In this document: positions 45,803 through 55,289 of the stretch, one piece after another | Layout: every line of letters begins with the position of its first letter | Numbering within the stretch: the first letter of the stretch is position 1 | NCBI GenBank assembly: GCA_008080565.1 | Contig: VIKE01000010.1 | Coordinates: 1-64,000, forward strand | DNA: 64,000 nt | Origin: Rhodocyclaceae bacterium | GTDB lineage: Bacteria > Pseudomonadota > Gammaproteobacteria > Burkholderiales > Rhodocyclaceae | Reading direction: 5' to 3' | Position numbers and translations under genes: made by a program | The notes under the pieces: generated by a model | Databases searched by the model: none | Seen by the model: the letters and a program-made list of their open reading frames with translations, nothing else | Told to the model about the DNA's origin: nothing

Positions 45803-47658
45803 CCGGTCACCTGCGCGTTGCCGATTACATTGCGCAGCGCTGCGCCGAAGCCGGTGCACGCCATGTGTTTCTGGTCACGGGTGGTGGTGCAATGCACCTG
45901 AACGATGCATTTGGTCGCCATCCACAGCTTTCGCCGATCTGTTTCCACCACGAGCAGGCAGCAGCCATGGCAGCTGAAGGTCATTATCGTACCTCGCGCC
46001 GCCTTGCCGTACTCAATGTGACCACCGGCCCTGGTGGAATCAACGCATTGAACGGAGTCTATGGCGCCTATGTCGACTCCATCGCCATGCTCGTTGTTTC
46101 AGGACAGGTCAAGCGCGAAACCTACCTCCGTAACTACCCGCAACCCTTGCGGCAACTGGGCGACCAGGAAGTCGACATCGTCAGCATGGCGCGCCCGATC
46201 ACCAAGTACGCCACGACGGTCCAGAACCCGTGCGAGATTCGGCGCGTCATGGACAAGGCGATATTCCTGTCTACGCACGGCCGCCCCGGGCCAGTCTGGA
46301 TAGACGTTCCGGTCGACGTCCAAAGCACGCAAATCGATCCGAGCGACCTGCCAGGCTGGGATAGTGCCGATCACGAGAGCCTGCTCGACGACCCCGAACT
46401 TTGTCCAAATACACGCGCCTGGCTAGCGCAGCAGCCGACGACGACCTTCGATACGGCCCTGGACGCCTTGCTGGCAGCCCTAAAGGAGGCCAAGCGGCCG
46501 GTGCTGATGGCTGGTACCGGCATTCGCCTGTCTGGCATGCAGGAGGCGTTCATCACCCTGTGTCTCCGTCTCGGGATACCTGTAGTTACCGGCTGGAACG
46601 CCCACGACTCTCTGACCGACGACCATCCCTGCTATGCCGGCCGCCCCGGTACCGTCGGCGACCGCGCCGGCAACTTCACGGTCCAGAATGCGGACCTGCT
46701 GATCGTACTCGGTTGCCGCCTGAATATCCGCCAGATCAGTTACAACTGGCAAAGCTTCGCCGCCGGCGCCCGTAAGTTTATGGTCGACATTGATGCCGTC
46801 GAAATGGACAAGCCAACGCTGTCGATCGACTACAAGATCCACGCCGATCTAGCCGACTTCATTCCGGCACTGCTCAAGCGCCTCGATGGCTACACGCCAG
46901 CCAGGGAACACCAAGACTACCTTCGCTGGTGCCGCGACCGGGTTAGCCGCTACCCCGTCGTTAGCACTGCACAAAGAACAACAAACCGGCCACTCAACCC
47001 CTACTATTTTGTCGAACTGCTGTTCGCCAAGCTGGATGAGGATGCGGTGGTTGTCACCGGCAACGGCTCCGCCTGCGTCATGGGCTTCCAGGCGGCTCGC
47101 CTGCGGGCCGGGCAGCGTCTATTTACCAACTCCGGCGATGCCTCGATGGGGTACGACCTGCCGGCTGCAATCGGCGCCTGTATCGCACGCAACAAGCAAC
47201 GGGTGATCTGCCTCGCCGGCGACGGCAGCCTGATGATGAACCTTCAGGAGTTGCAAACGCTCGTTGGCTATCAGCTACCAGTCAAGGTCATCGTCCTGAA
47301 CAACGCCGGTTACCTCTCCATCCGCCAAACCCAGTCTGCCTACTTCCAAGACAACATGTTCGGCATCGGCCCGGACAACGGCGTCAGCCTGCCCGATTTT
47401 GTCGCCGTGGCGCACTCTCTGGGACTGCCTGCGCACCGCGTCGCAAGCGCGGAAGACTGGCTATCGCAAGCAACCGAAGACTTGCTTTCAGCCCCGGGAC
47501 CGGCGCTCATAGAGGTCGTTGTCGACCCCGCACAAGGATTTTCTCCAAAACTAGCCTCAAGAAAACTCCCCGATGGGTCGATGAGTACACCAGCGCTGGA
47601 TGACATGTCTCCGTTTCTGGATAGAGATGAGCTTGCAGCAAGCCGTTTCTCAGACTGA
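45799..47658 (+). CDS. thiamine-diphosphate-dependent enzyme, acetolactate-synthase/YerE-like
   Basis: 619 aa; [45 protein letters not shown] ThDP motif. Confidence 0.85.
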   Translation: MTGHLRVADYIAQRCAEAGARHVFLVTGGGAMHLNDAFGRHPQLSPICFHHEQAAAMAAEGHYRTSRRLAVLNVTTGPGGINALNGVYGAYVDSIAMLVVSGQVKRETYLRNYPQPLRQLGDQEVDIVSMARPITKYATTVQNPCEIRRVMDKAIFLSTHGRPGPVWIDVPVDVQSTQIDPSDLPGWDSADHESLLDDPELCPNTRAWLAQQPTTTFDTALDALLAALKEAKRPVLMAGTGIRLSGMQEAFITLCLRLGIPVVTGWNAHDSLTDDHPCYAGRPGTVGDRAGNFTVQNADLLIVLGCRLNIRQISYNWQSFAAGARKFMVDIDAVEMDKPTLSIDYKIHADLADFIPALLKRLDGYTPAREHQDYLRWCRDRVSRYPVVSTAQRTTNRPLNPYYFVELLFAKLDEDAVVVTGNGSACVMGFQAARLRAGQRLFTNSGDASMGYDLPAAIGACIARNKQRVICLAGDGSLMMNLQELQTLVGYQLPVKVIVLNNAGYLSIRQTQSAYFQDNMFGIGPDNGVSLPDFVAVAHSLGLPAHRVASAEDWLSQATEDLLSAPGPALIEVVVDPAQGFSPKLASRKLPDGSMSTPALDDMSPFLDRDELAASRFSD

Positions 47659-47664
47659 GAACTC

Positions 47665-48306
47665 ATGTACTCAACAATTGTTTACGACCTCGATGGAACG
47701 CTGATCGATAGCGCGGCGACGGTAGCAGGGCTGCTGAATGACCTGCGAGCCGAACGCACTTTGCTGCCACTGGCAAGGGAAGATTTAACGCCATGGCTAA
47801 GTGTTGGAGGCAAGACCATGGTTGCCGCAGCACTTAACATTGCCAAGGACGAGGCACAAGCCTATCTTGATATATTTCGTGCTCGTTACCTCGCGTTGCC
47901 AACCAATCCGGCAACACTCTACCCTGACGTACACAAAACATTATCAACACTGAAATCCAGAGGTATCCGGCTTGGCCTTTGCACCAACAAGCCAAGGCAA
48001 CTCACCGAAAAAATCCTCGCCGAAACGGGGCTTAATATATATTTTAATGCCGTTTGTGCGGGTCTAGACTTGCCCACCAGCAAACCCCATCCGGATAACC
48101 TGCATGCGTGCTTGAATGGATTGGGCAGCTCCCCGGACGAAACTCTCGTAGTCGGCGACAGTTGCGTTGATCAAGCCATAGCAAAGGCATGTGGCACCGG
48201 ATTTGTATTCTTCAGCGGTGGCTACGATGACGGCGTTAGTCAGGAAAACCGCACCCTAACAATTCAGCACCATGCTGAGATATTCAATCTGATCCAATTC
48301 CAGTAA
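47665..48306 (+). CDS. HAD-family phosphatase (phosphoglycolate phosphatase-like)
   Basis: 213 aa; [26 protein letters not shown]. Confidence 0.88.
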   Translation: MYSTIVYDLDGTLIDSAATVAGLLNDLRAERTLLPLAREDLTPWLSVGGKTMVAAALNIAKDEAQAYLDIFRARYLALPTNPATLYPDVHKTLSTLKSRGIRLGLCTNKPRQLTEKILAETGLNIYFNAVCAGLDLPTSKPHPDNLHACLNGLGSSPDETLVVGDSCVDQAIAKACGTGFVFFSGGYDDGVSQENRTLTIQHHAEIFNLIQFQ

Positions 48307-48316
48307 AGGTTCCATC

Positions 48317-49126
48317 ATGAATGTTTGCGAACGCAAGATGCTGAGTCTGCTCAAAGCACTCAAGAACGATTATGGCTGTGTTGCGGTCAAAGCAGAGTTT
48401 GAAGCAGAGGGCACTCGCGTGGACGAACTGCTTCGCCTCATGGAGATCGCCCGCAAAGCCGATTTGAAAATTGGACTGAAAGTCGGTGGTTGCGAAGCGA
48501 TGCGCGATCTCATCGAGAGCAAGCAATTTGGCGTGGAGTACATCATTGCCCCGATGGTCGAAACCCCATACGCATTAAGCAAATTCATTCAGGCCAAGGA
48601 TCATGTTTACACCCAAGATGAGCAGATTGACACCGAATTCCTTTTCAACATGGAGACCCACACGACCTTTACGTCGATTGCCGCAATGTCCGATATGGCT
48701 GTAGCAGGGGGCTTGGCTGGCATTGTCTTGGGCCGTGTCGACTTTGTGGGTTCGCTAGGCTGGGGCCGCGAGGCAGTCAATTCCCCCAGCATGGCAGAGT
48801 TTTGTCAGGTAGCGGCCCAGCACTGCCGTGACAAGCATCTTGACCTTGTCATTGGTGGTGGCGTATCGGCTGACGCAATCCCATTTCTGACGGAGGTCCG
48901 TAAAACGCATTTGACTCGCTTCGAGACGCGTAAGGTTATTTTCGGCGCCAACGCTCTAGACATCTCTGAAATCCGTGAAGGCCTGCGCGTGGCGGTGCAT
49001 TTCGAACTGTTGTGGCTGCAGAACAAGCGTGATTATCATGGCTTCATCCATCGGGAAGACAATGCTCGAATCGAGATGCTTGAAAAGCGCTGGCAAGTGC
49101 TATCCGAAACCATACCAAATTACTGA
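48317..49126 (+). CDS. HpcH/HpaI-type aldolase/citrate-lyase family protein
   Basis: 269 aa; [45 protein letters not shown]. Confidence 0.75.
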   Translation: MNVCERKMLSLLKALKNDYGCVAVKAEFEAEGTRVDELLRLMEIARKADLKIGLKVGGCEAMRDLIESKQFGVEYIIAPMVETPYALSKFIQAKDHVYTQDEQIDTEFLFNMETHTTFTSIAAMSDMAVAGGLAGIVLGRVDFVGSLGWGREAVNSPSMAEFCQVAAQHCRDKHLDLVIGGGVSADAIPFLTEVRKTHLTRFETRKVIFGANALDISEIREGLRVAVHFELLWLQNKRDYHGFIHREDNARIEMLEKRWQVLSETIPNY

Positions 49127-49150
49127 CATCCCCCAACAAAGGCATCCGTC

Positions 49151-50230
49151 GTGAGCGAAAAAAGCATTGCCGCCGTCATCCAGCCGCGCATCCACTCCGC
49201 AGCCAAAGTCCCCCTGGAGGATCAGGTGCCGTTGAGCACACCGTTCTCTGTCCATATAGACGTATGTAGTGTCTGCAACTACAAATGCAGCTTCTGCTTT
49301 CAGGCTGATAGCCACGCAATGAAAGCCGTCGGCCTTAAGCGCGGCATGATGTCGCTCAGCCTGTTCAAGAAGATCGTCGACGACCTCAAGGCTTTCGATC
49401 AAAAAATCAAGAAGATCAAGATTGGCAACCACGGCGAACCCACCTTGCATCCGGATCTACCGGCGATGATTCGCTATGCCCGCGACAGTGGCACCGCCGA
49501 AATCATCGAACTGTTCACCAACGCCTCCCAACTTGAGCCCGCACTCAACAGGGCGCTGATCGACAGTGGCCTGCAACGCATCAACATTTCGCTCGAAGGC
49601 TTGTCAGACGAACGTTATCAACAGGTTGCCGGCATCAAGCAAAGCTTCCCAGCGATTGTTGAAGGGGTCAGACATCTTTATTCCATTCGTGGCGACTGCA
49701 AGATCTATGTCAAGATTGCGGATCAGACCAGCGCCCTATCTAGCAACATCACACACAAATTCGTCCTAAGCGATGCCGAGCGTGAATATTTTTACGACAC
49801 CTTCGGCAATATTTGCGACGAGATATTCATTGAGAAGGTTGTCCCGCAGTGGGCCGAGGTACAGCTTGACAAGCAAAATCAGGTCTCAGAAACAGGCATG
49901 TATGCCCAGAAGGTCAATGTAGACAAGGATGTCTGTCCCTTTATCTTCATGTACCTGCATTTCAACTGTGACGGCACAACCAGCCCCTGCACACTGGACT
50001 GGCCACGCAAGGTCGTTATCGGTAATGTCGAACAGCAGTCCGTCAAAGACATCTGGAATGGCCAGCAATTGCGGGCGCTACAGGTCGCAATGCTCGAAGG
50101 CAAGCGTTGCGACATCAATTTTTGCAAGAACTGCACCGCTCCCGTCGTTTGTGTCGAAGAAGATCTCGACCCGCACAAGACCAGCTTGCTGGAGAAAATC
50201 CGCCCCCTGCTGGCTGAGGTATCGCGTTGA
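49151..50230 (+). CDS. radical SAM protein with SPASM-type C-terminus
   Basis: 359 aa; CNYKCSFC cluster motif; C-terminal CNTSPCTLDW-like and CDINFCKNC. Confidence 0.88.
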   Translation: MSEKSIAAVIQPRIHSAAKVPLEDQVPLSTPFSVHIDVCSVCNYKCSFCFQADSHAMKAVGLKRGMMSLSLFKKIVDDLKAFDQKIKKIKIGNHGEPTLHPDLPAMIRYARDSGTAEIIELFTNASQLEPALNRALIDSGLQRINISLEGLSDERYQQVAGIKQSFPAIVEGVRHLYSIRGDCKIYVKIADQTSALSSNITHKFVLSDAEREYFYDTFGNICDEIFIEKVVPQWAEVQLDKQNQVSETGMYAQKVNVDKDVCPFIFMYLHFNCDGTTSPCTLDWPRKVVIGNVEQQSVKDIWNGQQLRALQVAMLEGKRCDINFCKNCTAPVVCVEEDLDPHKTSLLEKIRPLLAEVSR

Positions 50231-51069
50231 TGAAAATACTGATTCTTGGTTCCAACGGCTTCATTGGCAGGAACTTGGTGCATTACCTGACTACCCGCAA
50301 CTATGAGGTTCTCGCGCCGAAACGCGCCGAGCTTGACCTACTCGACCAGGAGGCGACCGAAGCCTACCTGCGCGAACAACATCCCGACGTGGTGATCAAC
50401 AGTGCAATCAACATCCACTCGGCTGAAGCCAACCTGAACATCTACTACAACCTCGAACGTTGCGCAGCCAACTTTGGTCGACTGATCAACATCGGCTCGG
50501 GTGCCGAATATGCTGCCCGCTTCTACACGCCACTGATGGCCGAATCCTATTTTGGCTGCAATATTCCAGCAGACACCTATGGCATTTCCAAGTTCTGCAT
50601 CGCCAAGGATATCGAGCGCTCACCCCACGATTTCGTCAATCTGCGAGTTTTCGCCATCTTCGGCGAGCACGAGGACCATAGCCGGCGCTTTATCTCGAAC
50701 AATATCTGCGCCTCGATCCGCAACGGGACAATCACCGTCAATCGCAATTCGATCTTTGATTACCTCGATGTTCAGGACTTCGTCAGAATCATCGAAAAAT
50801 TTCTGACCTTGCCAACAGCATTCAAGTCCTACAACGTCTGCACTGCAACCCAGCACAGCCTGACCGATCTGGCTGGCGTCATTGACCACGAAAGTGGTCG
50901 CGACAACACGCTGACTATCATTAATAGCGACATCTACTCGACCTACACTGGCGACAACCGTCGCCTGCTAGATGCCATCGGCGATTTCCGTTTTACCCCG
51001 ATCGAGGACTCCGTCAAGCGTCTGTTCGCGTGGTACGAAACGGAATTCGCTGCAGGCAGGATTGCATGA
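50227..51069 (+). CDS. NAD-dependent epimerase/dehydratase (SDR), paralog 1
   Basis: 280 aa; LILGSNGFIGRNL; YGISKFCIAKD. Confidence 0.88.
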   Translation: MMKILILGSNGFIGRNLVHYLTTRNYEVLAPKRAELDLLDQEATEAYLREQHPDVVINSAINIHSAEANLNIYYNLERCAANFGRLINIGSGAEYAARFYTPLMAESYFGCNIPADTYGISKFCIAKDIERSPHDFVNLRVFAIFGEHEDHSRRFISNNICASIRNGTITVNRNSIFDYLDVQDFVRIIEKFLTLPTAFKSYNVCTATQHSLTDLAGVIDHESGRDNTLTIINSDIYSTYTGDNRRLLDAIGDFRFTPIEDSVKRLFAWYETEFAAGRIA

Positions 51070-52373
51070 ATCCCCGGCAGGCAGAGCTGCTGACGCAACT
51101 AACCGGCGCTCCGGTTCTGATCTGGGGCGCCCGGATGACCGGACTGGGGCTGGTACGCCTGTGCAGGACTCATGGCATTGAAATCCAGGGCTTCATCGAT
51201 TCTGATCCGGCATTTTCCGGCAAGCGGATCGCGGGACTACCCTGCCATCCGCCAACGGCCCTGCCCGAAATCCACTCACAGCACCCCTCACTGAAGATCG
51301 TTGTCGCCGCATCTACAAAGGAACAGGAAATCAACCAGCTGTTGTTGCAGTACGGCGTTTCAGCAAACAACTTCATCAACTACTCGCGTTACTGCGATCT
51401 GTTTTACACCGTCGATGTCATGGGCACCTGCAATCTCAAGTGCCTTTCCTGCGCCCATGGTGCCGGTGGCGAACAATATCCGCGCGGCCTGATGACGCTC
51501 GATGCCTATCACCAGGTTATCGACAAGATCGTTGCAGAAAATGATCTGGTAACGCACATCAGCCTGTACAGCTGGGGCGAACCCTTTCTTAACCCGTCGC
51601 TGCCAGAGATGGTGGCCTACCTGCACCAACGCGGCATTGCCGCCGCGCTATCGAGCAATCTCTCGATAAAAAACGAGACCTTGTTGCACAAGGTCATGCG
51701 CGAGAACCCCGAATACCTGAAAGTCTCCCTGTCCGGGTTTTACCCCGAGGCCTACAACGACACGCATAGCGGTGGCGACATCCATCTGGTCCGCTCCAAT
51801 ATGCTGCGGCTCAGGTATTACATCGACAAATACCGCCTCGATACTGTGATCGATGTAAATTATCACCTGTACAACAACAACAACCGCCGAAATCTGGACA
51901 AGATGCGGGAGTTTTGCGATGAACTTGGTTTCTTCCTGTCGACCACCTACGCCTTGGTAATGCCCCTCGAACGCGTCATCGAAAAGCTGGAAGGGCGTCC
52001 CAGTCCGACAACGCTGGCTCTGGAAGACAAGCTGCTTGTTAGCGTCAAGGAGGGCATCGCGGCTGCCACGGTCAACGGCAAAAATGGGCAAAATTCAGAA
52101 GCGGGATGCCCCTTTCTGGAGAACCAGACCATCATTAACTGGGATCTGAGCGTGCCGGTTTGTTGCACGACCTTCAACCGTGGTCCGAATATCATCGCTG
52201 AAAACTTCCTGGCGGCCAGCAAGGCAGAAATCAGCACCGCCAAACAACAAGCTGCAATTTGTGAAACCTGCCAGCGCCATGGTCTCCCAGCCTACAATCT
52301 CGGCCTGAACCGCAGCCGCTGGGAAGCCATCGCGGCAACCAAGCCCAGCTTCGACGCCCCGCTCGAATCATGA
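51066..52373 (+). CDS. radical SAM protein with N-terminal Rossmann-like domain
   Basis: ~435 aa; VLIWGARMTGLGLVRLC N-domain, then CNLKCLSCAHG cluster motif. Confidence 0.85.
   Translation: MNPRQAELLTQLTGAPVLIWGARMTGLGLVRLCRTHGIEIQGFIDSDPAFSGKRIAGLPCHPPTALPEIHSQHPSLKIVVAASTKEQEINQLLLQYGVSANNFINYSRYCDLFYTVDVMGTCNLKCLSCAHGAGGEQYPRGLMTLDAYHQVIDKIVAENDLVTHISLYSWGEPFLNPSLPEMVAYLHQRGIAAALSSNLSIKNETLLHKVMRENPEYLKVSLSGFYPEAYNDTHSGGDIHLVRSNMLRLRYYIDKYRLDTVIDVNYHLYNNNNRRNLDKMREFCDELGFFLSTTYALVMPLERVIEKLEGRPSPTTLALEDKLLVSVKEGIAAATVNGKNGQNSEAGCPFLENQTIINWDLSVPVCCTTFNRGPNIIAENFLAASKAEISTAKQQAAICETCQRHGLPAYNLGLNRSRWEAIAATKPSFDAPLES
52066..52102 (+). repeat. 37-bp dispersed repeat, degenerate copy F (inside radical SAM CDS)
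   Basis: CCACGGTCAACGGCAAAAATGGGCAAAATTCAGAAGC, in frame as ATVNGKNGQNSEA. Confidence 0.55.
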
Positions 52374-53512
52374 TCCCCACGGCCACTGCCGCAGCACACC
52401 ACTGCCGTTTGTGTCGTCAGCCTCTGGCGATTGCTGACGCCATTTCCATCGGCCCCTTTCCCAAGGCGGCGCAATACTATCCCGAACCCGACGAATTCGC
52501 TGCTGACCAAGGCGTCGTGCTGCAAATTACGGAATGCCCAGGCTGCGGCTTGACGCAATTGATGAACGAACCGGTCGACTATTTCAAACAGGTCATCACA
52601 GCAGCGTCGTTATCCCCCGTCGTCCGCGAACAGCGGTTGGCTCTGTTCAAGCAACTTCGCAAAGAGTTCACCGAACAACCCCGCGCCATGGAGATAGGTT
52701 GCGCCAGCGGAGAAAATCTGCCCCTGCTCCGAGAAGCCGGCTACGTCGCCAGCGGTATCGAGTTTTCGCCACCGCAAATAGAAGCCTTCTCGATGCCGGA
52801 AGGTGTCGCGAATCGCTACCTCCTTGACGTTGGCTCCGAAGAACATGGCCAATACGACTTGTTGATCTCGTTCAACTATCTGGAACATCAACCGGATGCC
52901 AGGACATTTTTACAAAAATGCCGCGCCTTGCTGGCGGATGACGGCAAGCTGCTATTGACAGTGCCCAACCTGGATTTTCTGCTGGCCAGCCAGTCGGCCC
53001 ACGAATTCGTTGCCGACCATCTGGTGTACTTCACTGCAGACAGTCTCGAAACCGCCTTGCGGCTGACCGGCTTTTCGTTGATAGATATACAGATCATCAA
53101 CAACCAATACGACATCCAGATCATTGCTCAAAAGCGCAGCGTGGGTGCCATCGCAAGCAGCAAATTGGCGCTCGACGCGCTGGTTGCCCGCTTCAACGAA
53201 ACATTGCGAAACTTCACCGACCGTGGCCAGAAAGTTGCCGTATGGGGAGCAGGGCACCGCACGCTCGCCCTGCTTTCGCTATCGGAATACCACCGGATCG
53301 AATGCATCATCGACTCGGCGAAATTCAAGCATCACAAATTTGCGCCAATATCTCATCTCAGGATACTGCCGCCGGAAACCCTGCTGACCCCGGGCTGCAA
53401 CATCGACGTCGTTCTAGTCATGGTCCCCGGGATTTACCCGAAGGAAGTGATCGCCACGATTAACGCCTTACCAGTTCATTACCATGCAGAGCAGTTTCCC
53501 CCCGAAGCGTAA
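52370..53512 (+). CDS. SAM-dependent sugar C-methyltransferase-like protein
   Basis: 380 aa; N-terminal CxxC zinc-like motifs (CRLCRQPL, CPGCGLTQL), MEIGCASGENL SAM site, C-terminal VAVWGAGHRTLALL domain. Confidence 0.85.
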   Translation: MIPTATAAAHHCRLCRQPLAIADAISIGPFPKAAQYYPEPDEFAADQGVVLQITECPGCGLTQLMNEPVDYFKQVITAASLSPVVREQRLALFKQLRKEFTEQPRAMEIGCASGENLPLLREAGYVASGIEFSPPQIEAFSMPEGVANRYLLDVGSEEHGQYDLLISFNYLEHQPDARTFLQKCRALLADDGKLLLTVPNLDFLLASQSAHEFVADHLVYFTADSLETALRLTGFSLIDIQIINNQYDIQIIAQKRSVGAIASSKLALDALVARFNETLRNFTDRGQKVAVWGAGHRTLALLSLSEYHRIECIIDSAKFKHHKFAPISHLRILPPETLLTPGCNIDVVLVMVPGIYPKEVIATINALPVHYHAEQFPPEA

Positions 53513-53581
53513 TTGCCGGGCACATGGCAAACGACCATTTGGAAACAAGCAGTAGCAGGACAAAAACAACAGGAGCCCCCG

Positions 53582-55288
53582 ATGGTCAGTGCGCCCAAAA
53601 AAATATTATTTCTCGTTCCCGTCCATATTTCCTACGAGTCCTACGTCTCGCCCCCTAAAAATGCGCGGACAGTCCTCAAGAACGGGCGGATTCTGAACAG
53701 CCTGGCCACTGACCTGCCGCTCGGACTGCTCTCAATGTCCGCCTACCTGAAAAAACATTACGAGCTCGACGTCAGACTGGTCGATTTCAACGTTGAAGTC
53801 AGCGCCTTGAATGACTTCGACTTTCCCAACTTTGCATCGTTTGCCATGCACTACCTGACGGAAAATTTCGATGCCGACTTCACACCAGACATCATCGGCA
53901 TTTCCAGCCTGTTCAGCCCTTCCTATCAGAACTTCATCGAACTAGGGCAGACCATAAAAACCATCTGGCCAGAAGCCTTTCTCGTCGGCGGAGGCAATAT
54001 CCCGACGAACTCCTACCAACACATTCACCGGACAGGTGGCTTCCGCTTCTATGACGCGCTGTGTTTCGGCGAGGGAGAAAAACCGATGCTGGGGCTCATT
54101 GGTGCAGAATCCCCGGAAGGCTACGCCAACCAGTCCGAATCCTGGATTACGGCCCGGAAGCTGGACAATTTATTCGTTCCCAAGCATGACTTTATCGTCG
54201 ATCTGGATGAAATCCCCTTCTACGATTACGCCCTCTGCGATCATGGACGACATAGCCTGAACCCAGTCATGACATCCTATGCCGCCCACTCGGACAGCAT
54301 GGGCTACCACATCATGACCTCGCGTGGCTGCCCCTTCCATTGCACCTTCTGCGCTTCGCACCAGGTTCATGGGCGGAAAATGCGGTACCACTCGACCGAG
54401 CGCGTATTTGCGGATATCCATCGCCTGGTCGACGAATACGCGGCAAGAACCCTGATTTTTCAGGACGACCACTTCATGGCGGACAAGGCAAGAGTCTTGA
54501 AAATTCTCGAGTTCATCGAACAGGAAAAGCTGAATGCTATCTTCCAGAATGGTCTGACGCTTTACTCGCTCGATTACGAAACCCTATCTGCCTTCAAGCG
54601 TGCGGGGGTCAACCAGCTCGTGCTCCCGATCGAAAGCGGCAGCGAAAAAGTCCTTAAGCACCAGATGAAAAAGCCGCTCAAGATGAGCATCTCAAGACAA
54701 GTCGCCAAGGATTGCCGAAAACTGGGCATTTACTCCAATGCCAACGTTCTCATCGGTCTCCCCGGTGAAACTTGCCAGGATATTGAGGAAGCGCGACTCA
54801 ATTTGCGGAGCATTCCGGCAAACTGGTACCACGTCGTCTGTGCCAGCCCTGTTGTCGGCAGCGAAATACATAAGATCGCCTCGGAAATGGGCTATATTTC
54901 CGGCGATGTCTTGGGGGCTGACTATCGGATTGCCGTTATTAACACCCCCGACTTCAGTGCCGACTACATTCAGGACATGCAATATGTTTTCAATCTCGAA
55001 CTGAACTTTCTGTACAACAGCGATCTGCGCCTGGGCAATCTATCACTCGCGGAAACCGGGTTTCGCAACGTCCTTAACCTGCGACCGGATCACCTGATGG
55101 CCAATCTCTGCTTGGCTTACGTACATGCAAAACGGGGGGACGACGACAATGCCGCCGACTGTCTGGCCAAGTGCCATCATTACCACGGTACAGGTGGCTG
55201 GGAAAAATACCTGAAGATCATGGACTTGAGCGTACCGCCATCAATTGATGACATCATCGTAACCATTGAGCAAAAATGGGCTCATTAG
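53582..55288 (+). CDS. B12-binding radical SAM protein with C-terminal TPR-like region
   Basis: CPFHCTFCASH cluster motif; N-terminal B12-binding-like region; C-terminal AETGFRNVLNLRPDHLMANLCLAYVHAKRGDDDNAADCL repeat. Confidence 0.85.
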   Translation: MVSAPKKILFLVPVHISYESYVSPPKNARTVLKNGRILNSLATDLPLGLLSMSAYLKKHYELDVRLVDFNVEVSALNDFDFPNFASFAMHYLTENFDADFTPDIIGISSLFSPSYQNFIELGQTIKTIWPEAFLVGGGNIPTNSYQHIHRTGGFRFYDALCFGEGEKPMLGLIGAESPEGYANQSESWITARKLDNLFVPKHDFIVDLDEIPFYDYALCDHGRHSLNPVMTSYAAHSDSMGYHIMTSRGCPFHCTFCASHQVHGRKMRYHSTERVFADIHRLVDEYAARTLIFQDDHFMADKARVLKILEFIEQEKLNAIFQNGLTLYSLDYETLSAFKRAGVNQLVLPIESGSEKVLKHQMKKPLKMSISRQVAKDCRKLGIYSNANVLIGLPGETCQDIEEARLNLRSIPANWYHVVCASPVVGSEIHKIASEMGYISGDVLGADYRIAVINTPDFSADYIQDMQYVFNLELNFLYNSDLRLGNLSLAETGFRNVLNLRPDHLMANLCLAYVHAKRGDDDNAADCLAKCHHYHGTGGWEKYLKIMDLSVPPSIDDIIVTIEQKWAH

Positions 55289-55289
55289 C

